Notes under the pieces: model-generated
Seen by the model: only the letters and a program-made list of their open reading frames with translations
The model's database searches: none
Told to the model about the DNA's origin: nothing
Made by a program: the position numbers and the translations under genes
In this document: one piece after another, positions 7,901 through 13,176 of the stretch
Layout of the letters: every line of letters begins with the position of its first letter
Numbering within the stretch: the first letter of the stretch is position 1
Source: JBEVNX01 sp040507895
GTDB taxonomy: Bacteria > Desulfobacterota > Binatia > JACPRU01
Reading direction: 5' to 3'
Assembly (NCBI GenBank): GCA_040507895.1
Contig: JBEVNX010000080.1
Coordinates: 1-13,176, forward strand
DNA length: 13,176 nucleotides

Positions 7901-10544
7901 GTAACAGCGCCTCCCGGAGCTCGATGTCGTCCTGCAGTGCCGGCTCGGAGGGCGCGAGCGCGACAGCCAGCCGGATCAAGGCTGCCGCGGCGCGGTGGCG
8001 CAGCGCGCGCTCGCGCTGCGAGGCGAACAACCGCAGCAGCGCCCGCTCCAGGGCATCGTCGTGTGCCAGGCCGGCGACGCCGTAGTGTGCGAGCGCTCGC
8101 TCGACCAGCGCTAGAAAGCCCTCGGCGACGCCGGTGCCGCCGGCCCGCATGCGGCGCAAGTAGGCACGTAGCTGGCTCTCGTTGGACGGACCGATCTCCC
8201 CGGAAGGCGCGGGCCGCGGAATGCGCAAGAACAAGCGCTCGATGTCCGCGAACACCGCGAGCTCTCGGCAAATCGCGGCCATCTCGGCGCGAAGCCCGGG
8301 CCTCGCGCCCTCGTCGATGGCGGACTCGAGGATGGCGACGACTTTGAGCGCGCGATCCGGATCGCAGTCGTAGCCGAGGAACAAGCCGCGCACGTCGGCT
8401 CGCAATTCGTCAAGCGCGTGCCGGTGCGCCGCTTCCTCGGCGGGCGTCGGCGCGCGGCCGTCGGTGCCTCCGGCCGAGAAGAGATGATCGAGCGTTTCGT
8501 CTGGCGAACCGGCGCGGAACGCCAGCCGCTCGCGGCCCGTCTCGTCCGCCAGGTCCGCGGTCTGCGGCTCGACGACCAGCAACGGCTCTCCCGCCGCCAC
8601 TTGCTGCCCCTTGCGGACTTTCACTTCGACGACGCGGCCGGGCAGCGGCGAGCGAAACGCGATCTCCATCTTCATCGCCTCGAGCACGCCGAGCGTCTGT
8701 CCCGCCGTCACCACGTCGCCCGCTTCGACGTGAACGGCGACGACGACCGCGGGGGTGCCGGCCGTCACGGTCCCCGCGGCCTGCCGCGCAAACCGGTGCG
8801 CGACGCCTTCCACTTCCATGCGAACCGCCGCGTCGGTGACGTCGTGGAGCACGCGAAACTCCCGCGCGCCGACGATCAGCCTCGCGCCGTGGCTGCCGTG
8901 CTCGTGCAATCTCGCCGTATACGCGCCTCCGTCGAGCAACAGCCGGTAACGCCACGAACCGAGCGCGAGCACGCGGACGCGATAGCTCTCGCCGTCGTAG
9001 CTGAGATCGATGTCTTGGCCCCCAGCTGAAGGGGCTCGAGCCGCGGAGGCGTTGGTCGGATCGGCGAAGAAGTTGATGCGCGCCGTGCGGCGAGCGTCCT
9101 GATAGAGAAGCATGGCTGCCGCGGCAAGCGCCTCGACGGCGAACGGCGCGGTGGGCCGGTGGTCGCGGCCCCGCCGGTCGAGCCACCCCGTATCGATCTC
9201 GCCGGAGCGAAACTCGGGGCTCTCGAGCACGTCGATGAGAAAGCTCTTGTTGGTCGCCCCGCCGGCGACCACCAGCTCGAAGTCTCGCAGCTCGTACGCA
9301 AGCCGGGCGCGCGCTTCGTCGCGCGTCGCCCCGGTGGCGATCACCTTGGCGATGAGAGAGTCGAAATCGGGTGGCACACGACTGCCGACGACCACCCCGG
9401 TGTCGACGCGCACGCCGGCGCCGAGCGGCGGATCGAAGCGGGCCACGCGGCCGGGTGCCGGTTGAAACTCGCGGTCGGGATCCTCGGCGCAGACGCGCGC
9501 TTCGATCGCCACGCCGCGCTCTCGAGCTTCGAGGCCGCCGATGCGCTCGCCGCGCCCGATGCGGATCTGCAGCTCGACGAGATCGATGCCGGTGATCGCT
9601 TCGGTGACGCCGTGCTCGACCTGCAGGCGCGGATTCACCTCGAGAAAGTAGTAGCGACCGTGCGAGAGGAGAAACTCGACCGTGCCGACCCCCGAATAGC
9701 CGACGCGACGCGCGAGGCGAATCGCCGCATCCTCGATCTCCTCTCGAAGCTCGGGCGCCAGACCGAAAGGCGGAGCTTCTTCGATGACCTTCTGGTGGCG
9801 GCGCTGCACCGAGCAGTCGCGACAGCCGAGCGCGATCACGTGGCCGTGGAGGTCGCCGGCGATCTGCACCTCGAGATGCCTTCCCTGCTCGATGCGGCGC
9901 TCGAGGAAGAGCCGGCCGTCGCCGAACGCCGCGAGTGCTTCGGCTCCGGCCGATTGCACGGCGGCCGCGAGCTCGCCAGCCGCGGCGACGAAGCGGATTC
10001 CCCGTCCGCCGCCGCCCGCGCTCGCCTTGACCATCAATGGAAAGCCGATGCGCGCGGCTGCGCGATGCGCCCCCTCGAGGTCGTCGATCTCCCTGCCGCT
10101 CCACGCCGCAACCGGAACGCCTGCCTCGTCCGCGAGGCGTTTTGCGGAGATCTTGTCTCCGAGCCGTCGCATGGTGTCGGCCGACGGACCGAGGAAGCGG
10201 ATCCCCGCTTGCTCGACGCGCTCGGCGAACTTCGGATCTTCGGCGAGGAATCCCCATCCCGGCCAAACGGCGTCGGCTCCGGCGCGGACGATGGCATCGA
10301 CGAGCCCTTCGCCATCGAGGTAGGCCGCGACCGCACTGCCCCGATGCGCGAGCTCGACCGCCAAATCGGCGTGACGCACGAACGGGGTGTCGCGGTCGAC
10401 GCCCGTATAGAGCGCGACCGCTTGGAGGTTCGAGCCCTCGCGAGCACGCAGCGACTTCACGGCCCGAAGACAGCGCATCGCCGCCTCGCCGCGATTGGCG
10501 ATGGCGACTCGCTGGATCGTGCGAACACTCGGCGAATCGCTCAC
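4962..10544 (-). CDS. single-chain eukaryote-type acetyl/acyl-CoA carboxylase (BC-BCCP-central-CT)
   Basis: This 1860-residue biotin-dependent carboxylase would carboxylate an acyl-CoA, most likely acetyl-CoA to malonyl-CoA, in the cytosol. Biotin carboxylase spans about residues 12-460. It has IANRGE at 15-20, VWPGWGFLAEDP (93-104), the glycine-rich ATP loop KASAGGGGRGIR (173-184), SVQRRHQKVIEEAPP (245-259) and EVNPRLQVEH (302-311). A beta-rich linker precedes the biotin carrier domain (about 590-660), where EAMKME places biotinyl-lysine at 625 (codon 8670-8672). A central region (about 710-1280) resembles the eukaryotic ACC central domain, for example ITLAVAPEIFLDP and the segment before YPYEIIRML. 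The carboxyltransferase (about 1290-1760) carries WIPVSSGARIAM, GGHPVCLIGIESRNV, VVVLANLSGFDGS and YHGGAYVVFS. A helical tail ends the protein. The start is GTG at 10544, overlapping the upstream TGA as GTGA; an upstream extension would run into that gene and lacks domain homology. Acyl-CoA specificity cannot be read here. Confidence 0.93.
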   Translation of the reverse strand: MSDSPSVRTIQRVAIANRGEAAMRCLRAVKSLRAREGSNLQAVALYTGVDRDTPFVRHADLAVELAHRGSAVAAYLDGEGLVDAIVRAGADAVWPGWGFLAEDPKFAERVEQAGIRFLGPSADTMRRLGDKISAKRLADEAGVPVAAWSGREIDDLEGAHRAAARIGFPLMVKASAGGGGRGIRFVAAAGELAAAVQSAGAEALAAFGDGRLFLERRIEQGRHLEVQIAGDLHGHVIALGCRDCSVQRRHQKVIEEAPPFGLAPELREEIEDAAIRLARRVGYSGVGTVEFLLSHGRYYFLEVNPRLQVEHGVTEAITGIDLVELQIRIGRGERIGGLEARERGVAIEARVCAEDPDREFQPAPGRVARFDPPLGAGVRVDTGVVVGSRVPPDFDSLIAKVIATGATRDEARARLAYELRDFELVVAGGATNKSFLIDVLESPEFRSGEIDTGWLDRRGRDHRPTAPFAVEALAAAAMLLYQDARRTARINFFADPTNASAARAPSAGGQDIDLSYDGESYRVRVLALGSWRYRLLLDGGAYTARLHEHGSHGARLIVGAREFRVLHDVTDAAVRMEVEGVAHRFARQAAGTVTAGTPAVVVAVHVEAGDVVTAGQTLGVLEAMKMEIAFRSPLPGRVVEVKVRKGQQVAAGEPLLVVEPQTADLADETGRERLAFRAGSPDETLDHLFSAGGTDGRAPTPAEEAAHRHALDELRADVRGLFLGYDCDPDRALKVVAILESAIDEGARPGLRAEMAAICRELAVFADIERLFLRIPRPAPSGEIGPSNESQLRAYLRRMRAGGTGVAEGFLALVERALAHYGVAGLAHDDALERALLRLFASQRERALRHRAAAALIRLAVALAPSEPALQDDIELREALLRISRLRGLVPDALADQAIEAGEEIFEAPEIERRNAEAWQSIRSRLTGEPNGGFPIPPEALLSFAAAPWTVFQRIGSWIAQSDERCRSLAAAAHLCRWYAPTAAPSFATESVDGLAVHRLKLPDGRTVMAAVLGRDHLVDASARIVKAVSAGSQALELLVPGCDDVAADLPTGFPPVALVERRTVERVTVSSLSAAGDLRHVTFARDGGGALLPRVDLHGIHPEVATRIGLDRLASFALERLESGEGIYAFHVRSREAAGDERVFVLGEVRGVGGADDAGVEQHVGAFVQAFHEAVRTLRSALLSCDPARRLRWNRITLAVAPEIFLDPATVQGIARRLAPSTRHLGLDKIVVRLNLRDGARGSSRPVEIVFTDSTGALAVSWREAHREPLRPAGDYERRVAEARRRGLAYPYEIIRMLTAPVGDSSADFDEHDLGVNGQDRVVSVRSRPYGGNVCGIVLGIISTQTEKVPEGMRRVLVLSDPTRDLGALGAAECDRIVAAIDLAERLSLPVEWIPVSSGARIAMDSGTENLDATARVVRRIVTFTQLGGSIHVIVQGVNVGAQSYFDALATMLPHTRGTLIMTRGGAMVLTGKAALEASGSVAGEDEAAIGGLERIMAPNGEAQYYAADLADAYAILHEHYRYTYVVPGEAGPRLHHTSDPATRSLGDFPCVTEPDHDFRAVGEIFDARANPGRRRPFSMRALMAALVDWDGGRLERWRSMVGAETAIVWDAHVGGHPVCLIGIESRNVPREGHRPPDGPSVWNGGTLFPLSSKKVARALNVASGNRPVVVLANLSGFDGSPESMRNLQLEYGAEIARAVVNFSGPLLFAVVSRYHGGAYVVFSRALNPALRALALEGSFASVIGGAPAAAVVFAREVRGRAERDEGVTRARRAFHDHPGALARQALEQALEAAIAQQRAQVAAEFDEIHTVERAKRVGSLEEIVRPAELRRVLIGLLSDPRRRVDAAVELAAEDRGIP

Positions 10545-11155
10545 GCCGAGGCTCGCACCGACACACCACCGACCGCGCAGGCGAAGGCGACGAAACGGCC
10601 GTGATGGGAAAGCGAGACGTCGGCCGGCACGGGACGCCCGCTGAGACGAAACCGGGGTACGCGGCCCTCGCTCACCAGCTCGAGGTCGCCCGCTCTCGCT
10701 CCCAGCCAAGGGGTCATCTCGTCGATCGTGAAACGCCGCACGGCGTATGCGGGGAGCGGCGGCTTGCGCGCATCGCTCACCAAGCGTTGCAGACCGCTCA
10801 CGACGATCACCCCGTGCGGCAGCTCCGCGCAGGCGACGACGTGACAGACGGCGCGCTCGACGCGGGCGACGATCGAGAAGCGACGCTCACCCACGCGCAC
10901 GCAGCCGAGGTTGGCCGCGTCGAGCCGCACCACGAAGCGTCGCGGCGAGAAGATCGTCCGCGGGTCGAGCTTTTTCGCGGCCTTGTAGGCGCTCTCCTTG
11001 GCCGCCCACAGCACCCAGCGAAGCCGCCCGGGCGAAGGACTTCGGCGTAGGCACTCGAGCTCCTCGGCGGCGAAGACTCGCTCGTCAAACCGCGGATGCG
11101 TCGCGCCGGGCGCCGCTTCGCGATCTTCGAGATCCACGACGTCGTTTCCGAGCAT
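10541..11155 (-). CDS. 4'-phosphopantetheinyl transferase, AcpS-ordered, extended
   Basis: This 204-residue enzyme should move 4'-phosphopantetheine from CoA to the serine of a carrier protein, the obvious partner being the ACP two genes upstream. The magnesium/CoA motif GNDVVDLEDRE is at residues 3-13 and WAAKESAYKA at 50-59, with the usual spacing of about 45. The C-terminus VSLSHHGRFVAFACAV (180-195), preceded by RFRLSGRPVPADV, matches the end of AcpS. The motif order is that of AcpS rather than Sfp, but a middle stretch of about 80 residues (about 65-150) makes it longer than the usual 120-130. I recall similar GNDIVDL-type transferases from Bacteroidetes flexirubin or resorcinol clusters. 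ATG 11155 is chosen because the family motif begins directly there and AGGA lies nine bases upstream. Its 5' end overlaps the acyltransferase by 71 bases. Confidence 0.88.
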   Translation of the reverse strand: MLGNDVVDLEDREAAPGATHPRFDERVFAAEELECLRRSPSPGRLRWVLWAAKESAYKAAKKLDPRTIFSPRRFVVRLDAANLGCVRVGERRFSIVARVERAVCHVVACAELPHGVIVVSGLQRLVSDARKPPLPAYAVRRFTIDEMTPWLGARAGDLELVSEGRVPRFRLSGRPVPADVSLSHHGRFVAFACAVGGVSVRASA

Positions 11156-11930
11156 CGAAATGTTTCCTCTCCATCTCGGCGAGCTTGGCGACGATCTGTT
11201 GGGCCACATCGCGCGAGCCGCGCAAGCCGAAGTATCGCGACCGAGGGTGCATCAACGCGAGCCGCAGGTGAAGGCGCTCGCCGCGCGCCGGGACGCTGCC
11301 GAAGGTCTCCTGCCGCTCGCCGCGCAGGTAGACGCAAAGCACGCGGCATCCGGGAAGGGCCGTGACGACCCGCCCGACACCGGGCGCCGCCGTCTCGATC
11401 TCCACGCGTCCCGAGCGGCTGCGCCCGCCTTCGGGAAAGATCATGCCGACTTCCCCTTGCGAGAGTAGGTAGACGAAGCGATTTAGCACGTCGGCGACCG
11501 CCGCCCGCTCACCCCCGCGCGTCACCGGCAGGCACTTCATCAGATAGCTGAGCACGTCGCTCGCCGGTGAGTAGGCGAAGTTCCGCCGCTCGGGGAGATT
11601 CCAGGCAATCGCGGAGTAGTTGAAAAGATACCAACCGGGCGAGCCCAGCGCCCAAGCGATGATCGCCGAATCGATCATCGTCAAATGATTGGCGCAGATG
11701 AGGAGCGGCGCGTCGCTCTGGCTCCGGATGCGTCGGTACCGGGCCCGCAACCGCTCCATGCCCACGACTTCGTAGTCGAATCCGAGCCACAGCACGCCGA
11801 CCGCGCTCGGCATCCAGATCGGCGCCGTCAGCCGCGAGACCTCGCGCTGCAAGAGGACGGCGAGCTTCGAGCCGAGCGAGAGCTCCGGGCTCGCCGGGCG
11901 AGCCGCGATGCCTAAAGGGATCGCTCCCAA
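11085..11930 (-). CDS. PlsC-type (1-acylglycerol-3-phosphate acyltransferase-like) acyltransferase
   Basis: This 281-residue lysophospholipid-acyltransferase-family protein would transfer an acyl chain from ACP or CoA to a hydroxyl or amine acceptor, probably at the inner face of the cytoplasmic membrane. The catalytic H-x4-D motif is in LLICANHLTMIDSAI (about residues 76-90). The acceptor-binding motif is MIFPEGGRSRSGR (about 158-170). A hydrophobic stretch near residues 34-52 (LTAPIWMPSAVGVLWLGFD) may associate with membrane. The predicted start is a rare TTG at 11930, supported by GAGGAGGG nine bases upstream; a GTG at 11940 is out of frame. The last 30 or so residues are very arginine-rich and lie in the overlap with the next gene. 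Beside KS and ACP genes such proteins usually offload or attach a finished chain. The acceptor is unknown, and a general phospholipid role is not excluded. Confidence 0.88.
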   Translation of the reverse strand: MGAIPLGIAARPASPELSLGSKLAVLLQREVSRLTAPIWMPSAVGVLWLGFDYEVVGMERLRARYRRIRSQSDAPLLICANHLTMIDSAIIAWALGSPGWYLFNYSAIAWNLPERRNFAYSPASDVLSYLMKCLPVTRGGERAAVADVLNRFVYLLSQGEVGMIFPEGGRSRSGRVEIETAAPGVGRVVTALPGCRVLCVYLRGERQETFGSVPARGERLHLRLALMHPRSRYFGLRGSRDVAQQIVAKLAEMERKHFDARKRRRGSRRSRSGARRDASAV

Positions 11931-11939
11931 ATCGATTCA

Positions 11940-11947
11940 CCCTCCTC
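11940..11947 (-). promoter_or_regulatory. ribosome binding site that decides a TTG start
   Basis: GAGGAGGG on the minus strand sits nine bases before the TTG at 11930 and 30 bases after the ACP stop. It is the only strong ribosome binding site in the 47-base gap and supports the TTG as the acyltransferase start. Confidence 0.65.
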
Positions 11948-11977
11948 GGCTGAGTCCGCGCCGCCGGAGCGACGGCA

Positions 11978-12226
11978 TCAATGCACCTTGGAGCAGATCA
12001 GCTTGACCGCGTCCCCCACGGTATTCACGGTGTCCGCGTCCTCGTCCGCCACTTGGATGCCGAACGTATCCTCGAAGGCGAGAATCACGTCGACGAGCCG
12101 CGCCGAATTGACCTCGAGATCGTCGAGGATGTTCGTCTCCGGACTCACGGCGGCGAGCGCCACTTCGTTTTTCACGTAGGGCTTGAGGATTCCGACCACC
12201 TTGTCCATGACTTCCCGTTCACTCAT
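11978..12226 (-). CDS. acyl carrier protein
   Basis: This small acidic carrier protein of 82 residues carries the growing or finished acyl chain as a thioester on phosphopantetheine. The attachment serine is Ser41 in DLEVNSARLVDVILAFED. It replaces the common D-S-L of fatty-acid ACP with N-S-A, followed by a normal helix II and FGIQVADEDADTVNTVGDAV. The DSL change suggests a specialised ACP rather than the housekeeping one. The ATG at 12226 has a perfect AAGGAGGT six bases upstream. An in-frame ATG seven codons earlier lies before this site and is less likely. The start overlaps the ketosynthase stop by 8 bases (ATGAGTGA), so the two should be made in linked amounts. The phosphopantetheinyl transferase two genes downstream is its likely activator. 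Confidence 0.94.
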   Translation of the reverse strand: MSEREVMDKVVGILKPYVKNEVALAAVSPETNILDDLEVNSARLVDVILAFEDTFGIQVADEDADTVNTVGDAVKLICSKVH

Positions 12227-13176
12227 CGCAAGACCTCCTTGAGTCATCGTCTCGGGCCCCGTCGGGGCACCATTTGCGGAACACCACGCACGCGTTCACG
12301 TCGCCGAACCCGAATCCCGCCTTGATCAGCGTGCGCAGATGCGGCGCCTGCCGCGTTTCGTGCGGAATGGAGGCGGCGTAGGGCTCGATCTCGGGATGCA
12401 CGTCTTCGCAGTTGAGCGAAGGATGGACGAAGCCGCCGGCCAGCATCAGCACCGAAGCCACCGACTCCAGCGCACCCGCCGCGCCGAGCGCGTGCCCGAT
12501 CATCGACTTCGTCGAAGTGATCCACGGGAACCGCCCGGCCGGCCGCCCGAGCGCGCCCGCCCACGCCGCCACCTCGCGCGAGTCGGCAGCGGTCGCGGTG
12601 AGATGCCCGTTGATCGCGTCGATCTCGTCGGGCTCGACGCCGGCGTCGGCGAGCGCGGCGCGGATGCAGCGCCTGATGCCCTCCGGGTTCGGCGCGGTCA
12701 TGCTGCCGCCGCCGCGGTGGCCGCCGCAGTTGACGGCGGCGCCGAGCACCTCCACGTGAATTCGCGCGCCGCGCTCCCGGGCCTGCTCGAGTTCCTCGAG
12801 CACGAGCACTCCGGCGCCGCACGAGGGGACGAATCCGCCGGCCGAAGCGCTCATCGGCCGCGATGCCCGCTCCGGCTCTTCATTGAAGCCGCGACAGAGC
12901 ACGCGCATGGCGTCGAACCCCGCCCAGATGTAGTGGCTCGCGCCCTCGGATCCGCCGCACAACATGCGCCCGGCGAGTCCGGCCCGGATGCGCTCGAGGC
13001 CGAGCGCAATCGCCTCGGTGCCGGTCGAGCACGCGCTCGAGTTCGTCGTCACTTGATTGCCGAGCGCGAGGAGACCCGAGACCCGGGCCGAGATGCCGCT
13101 CGCCATGACCTTCTCGACCGTGGTCGAGCCGAGCCGGCGGGTCTTGCCCGCATCGGTGAGCGGCACCAACGTCTCG
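12219..13176 (-). CDS. beta-ketoacyl-ACP synthase (KS), 5' part outside window
   Basis: This condensing enzyme of the thiolase fold is truncated at its N-terminus by the window edge; about 100 residues appear to be missing. It would join an acyl starter to a malonyl-type extender on ACP. Counting from the first codon after the TL at the edge (TTG at 13169), the nucleophile is Cys47 in TTNSSACSTGTEA (codon 13029-13031). The two histidines are His189 in INGHLTATAADS and His226 in STKSMIGHALGAAG, with the conserved lysine at 221. The usual A-H-G-T-x-T around the first histidine is changed to N-G-H-L-T-A-T, and the GFVPSCGAGVLVLEE block also departs from FabF's GFVLGEGAG. It is thus a KAS I/II-like enzyme of a specialised clade. 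All catalytic residues remain, so it is not an obvious chain-length factor. It overlaps the ACP start by 8 bases. Confidence 0.93.
   Translation of the reverse strand, partial: ETLVPLTDAGKTRRLGSTTVEKVMASGISARVSGLLALGNQVTTNSSACSTGTEAIALGLERIRAGLAGRMLCGGSEGASHYIWAGFDAMRVLCRGFNEEPERASRPMSASAGGFVPSCGAGVLVLEELEQARERGARIHVEVLGAAVNCGGHRGGGSMTAPNPEGIRRCIRAALADAGVEPDEIDAINGHLTATAADSREVAAWAGALGRPAGRFPWITSTKSMIGHALGAAGALESVASVLMLAGGFVHPSLNCEDVHPEIEPYAASIPHETRQAPHLRTLIKAGFGFGDVNACVVFRKWCPDGARDDDSRRSCDE
12233..12240 (-). promoter_or_regulatory. ribosome binding site of the ACP gene
   Basis: AAGGAGGT on the minus strand is a full anti-16S match placed six bases before the ATG at 12226, inside the last codons of the ketosynthase gene. 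It sets the ACP start and suggests high ACP translation. Confidence 0.8.

Noticed and set aside
9159..10604. A 481-codon plus-strand open frame antisense to the biotin carboxylase domain
   Set aside because: Long antisense frames are expected opposite GC-rich genes. The protein has no recognisable motif and no ribosome binding site worth noting.
10545..10709. Carboxylase start at the upstream ATG, adding 55 residues
   Set aside because: The extra residues are low-complexity and arginine-rich, lie wholly inside the PPTase gene and have no homology to BC. The GTGA junction start is better placed.
11156..11209. PPTase start 18 codons earlier
   Set aside because: The added residues precede the family's GNDVVDLE motif, which begins directly after the ATG at 11155, and the overlap with the acyltransferase would grow.
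11509..11940. A frame starting at GTG 11940 directly after the ribosome binding site
   Set aside because: It is out of frame with the acyltransferase motifs, has no spacing from the GAGGAGGG, and its translation has no motif.

Overview
The window is GC-rich, densely coding bacterial DNA with strong codon-position bias, so long antisense shadow frames run through most genes. No 16S rRNA or other marker gene is present. The gene mix (CoA-ester and small-molecule catabolism, a YdeP-type molybdoenzyme, a lipid or polyketide assembly operon) would suit a GC-rich soil or sediment bacterium such as a Myxococcota, Binatota or other former-deltaproteobacterial lineage. That placement is a guess from gene content, not a demonstration.

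Layout. (1) Positions 1-1720, plus strand: a short operon with the C-terminal part of an alpha/beta-hydrolase, a ketosteroid-isomerase-like NTF2-fold protein and an enoyl-CoA hydratase/isomerase-family protein, separated by 10 and 16 bases. The crotonase-family protein lacks both glutamates used by classical hydratases. (2) Positions 1760-4844, minus strand, convergent with the first block: a FdhF/YdeP-family molybdopterin oxidoreductase preceded by, and overlapping, fdhD, which encodes the sulfurtransferase that activates molybdenum cofactor in such enzymes. (3) Positions 4845-4961: a 117-base spacer. (4) Positions 4962-13176, minus strand: a tightly packed operon read right to left. It encodes a ketosynthase (5' part outside the window), an acyl carrier protein, a PlsC-type acyltransferase, a phosphopantetheinyl transferase and a giant 1860-residue biotin-dependent carboxylase.

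The right-hand block is the main item of interest. The carboxylase has the domain order of eukaryotic acetyl-CoA carboxylase on one chain: biotin carboxylase, biotin carrier, a large central region, then both halves of the carboxyltransferase. Several motifs are closer to the eukaryotic than to the usual bacterial multisubunit enzyme. Its start codon overlaps the stop of the phosphopantetheinyl transferase (GTGA), and the other junctions are also overlapping or very close, so the five genes look co-transcribed and partly translationally coupled. A plausible reading is a self-contained acyl or polyketide assembly line. The carboxylase would make malonyl-type extender, the transferase would arm the carrier protein, the ketosynthase would condense, and the acyltransferase would move the finished chain to an acceptor. 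No ketoreductase, dehydratase, enoyl reductase or malonyltransferase is visible; they may lie beyond the right edge. The product is unknown.

No tRNA, rRNA, CRISPR array, insertion sequence or convincing rho-independent terminator was seen. No gene-free stretch exceeds 120 bases.
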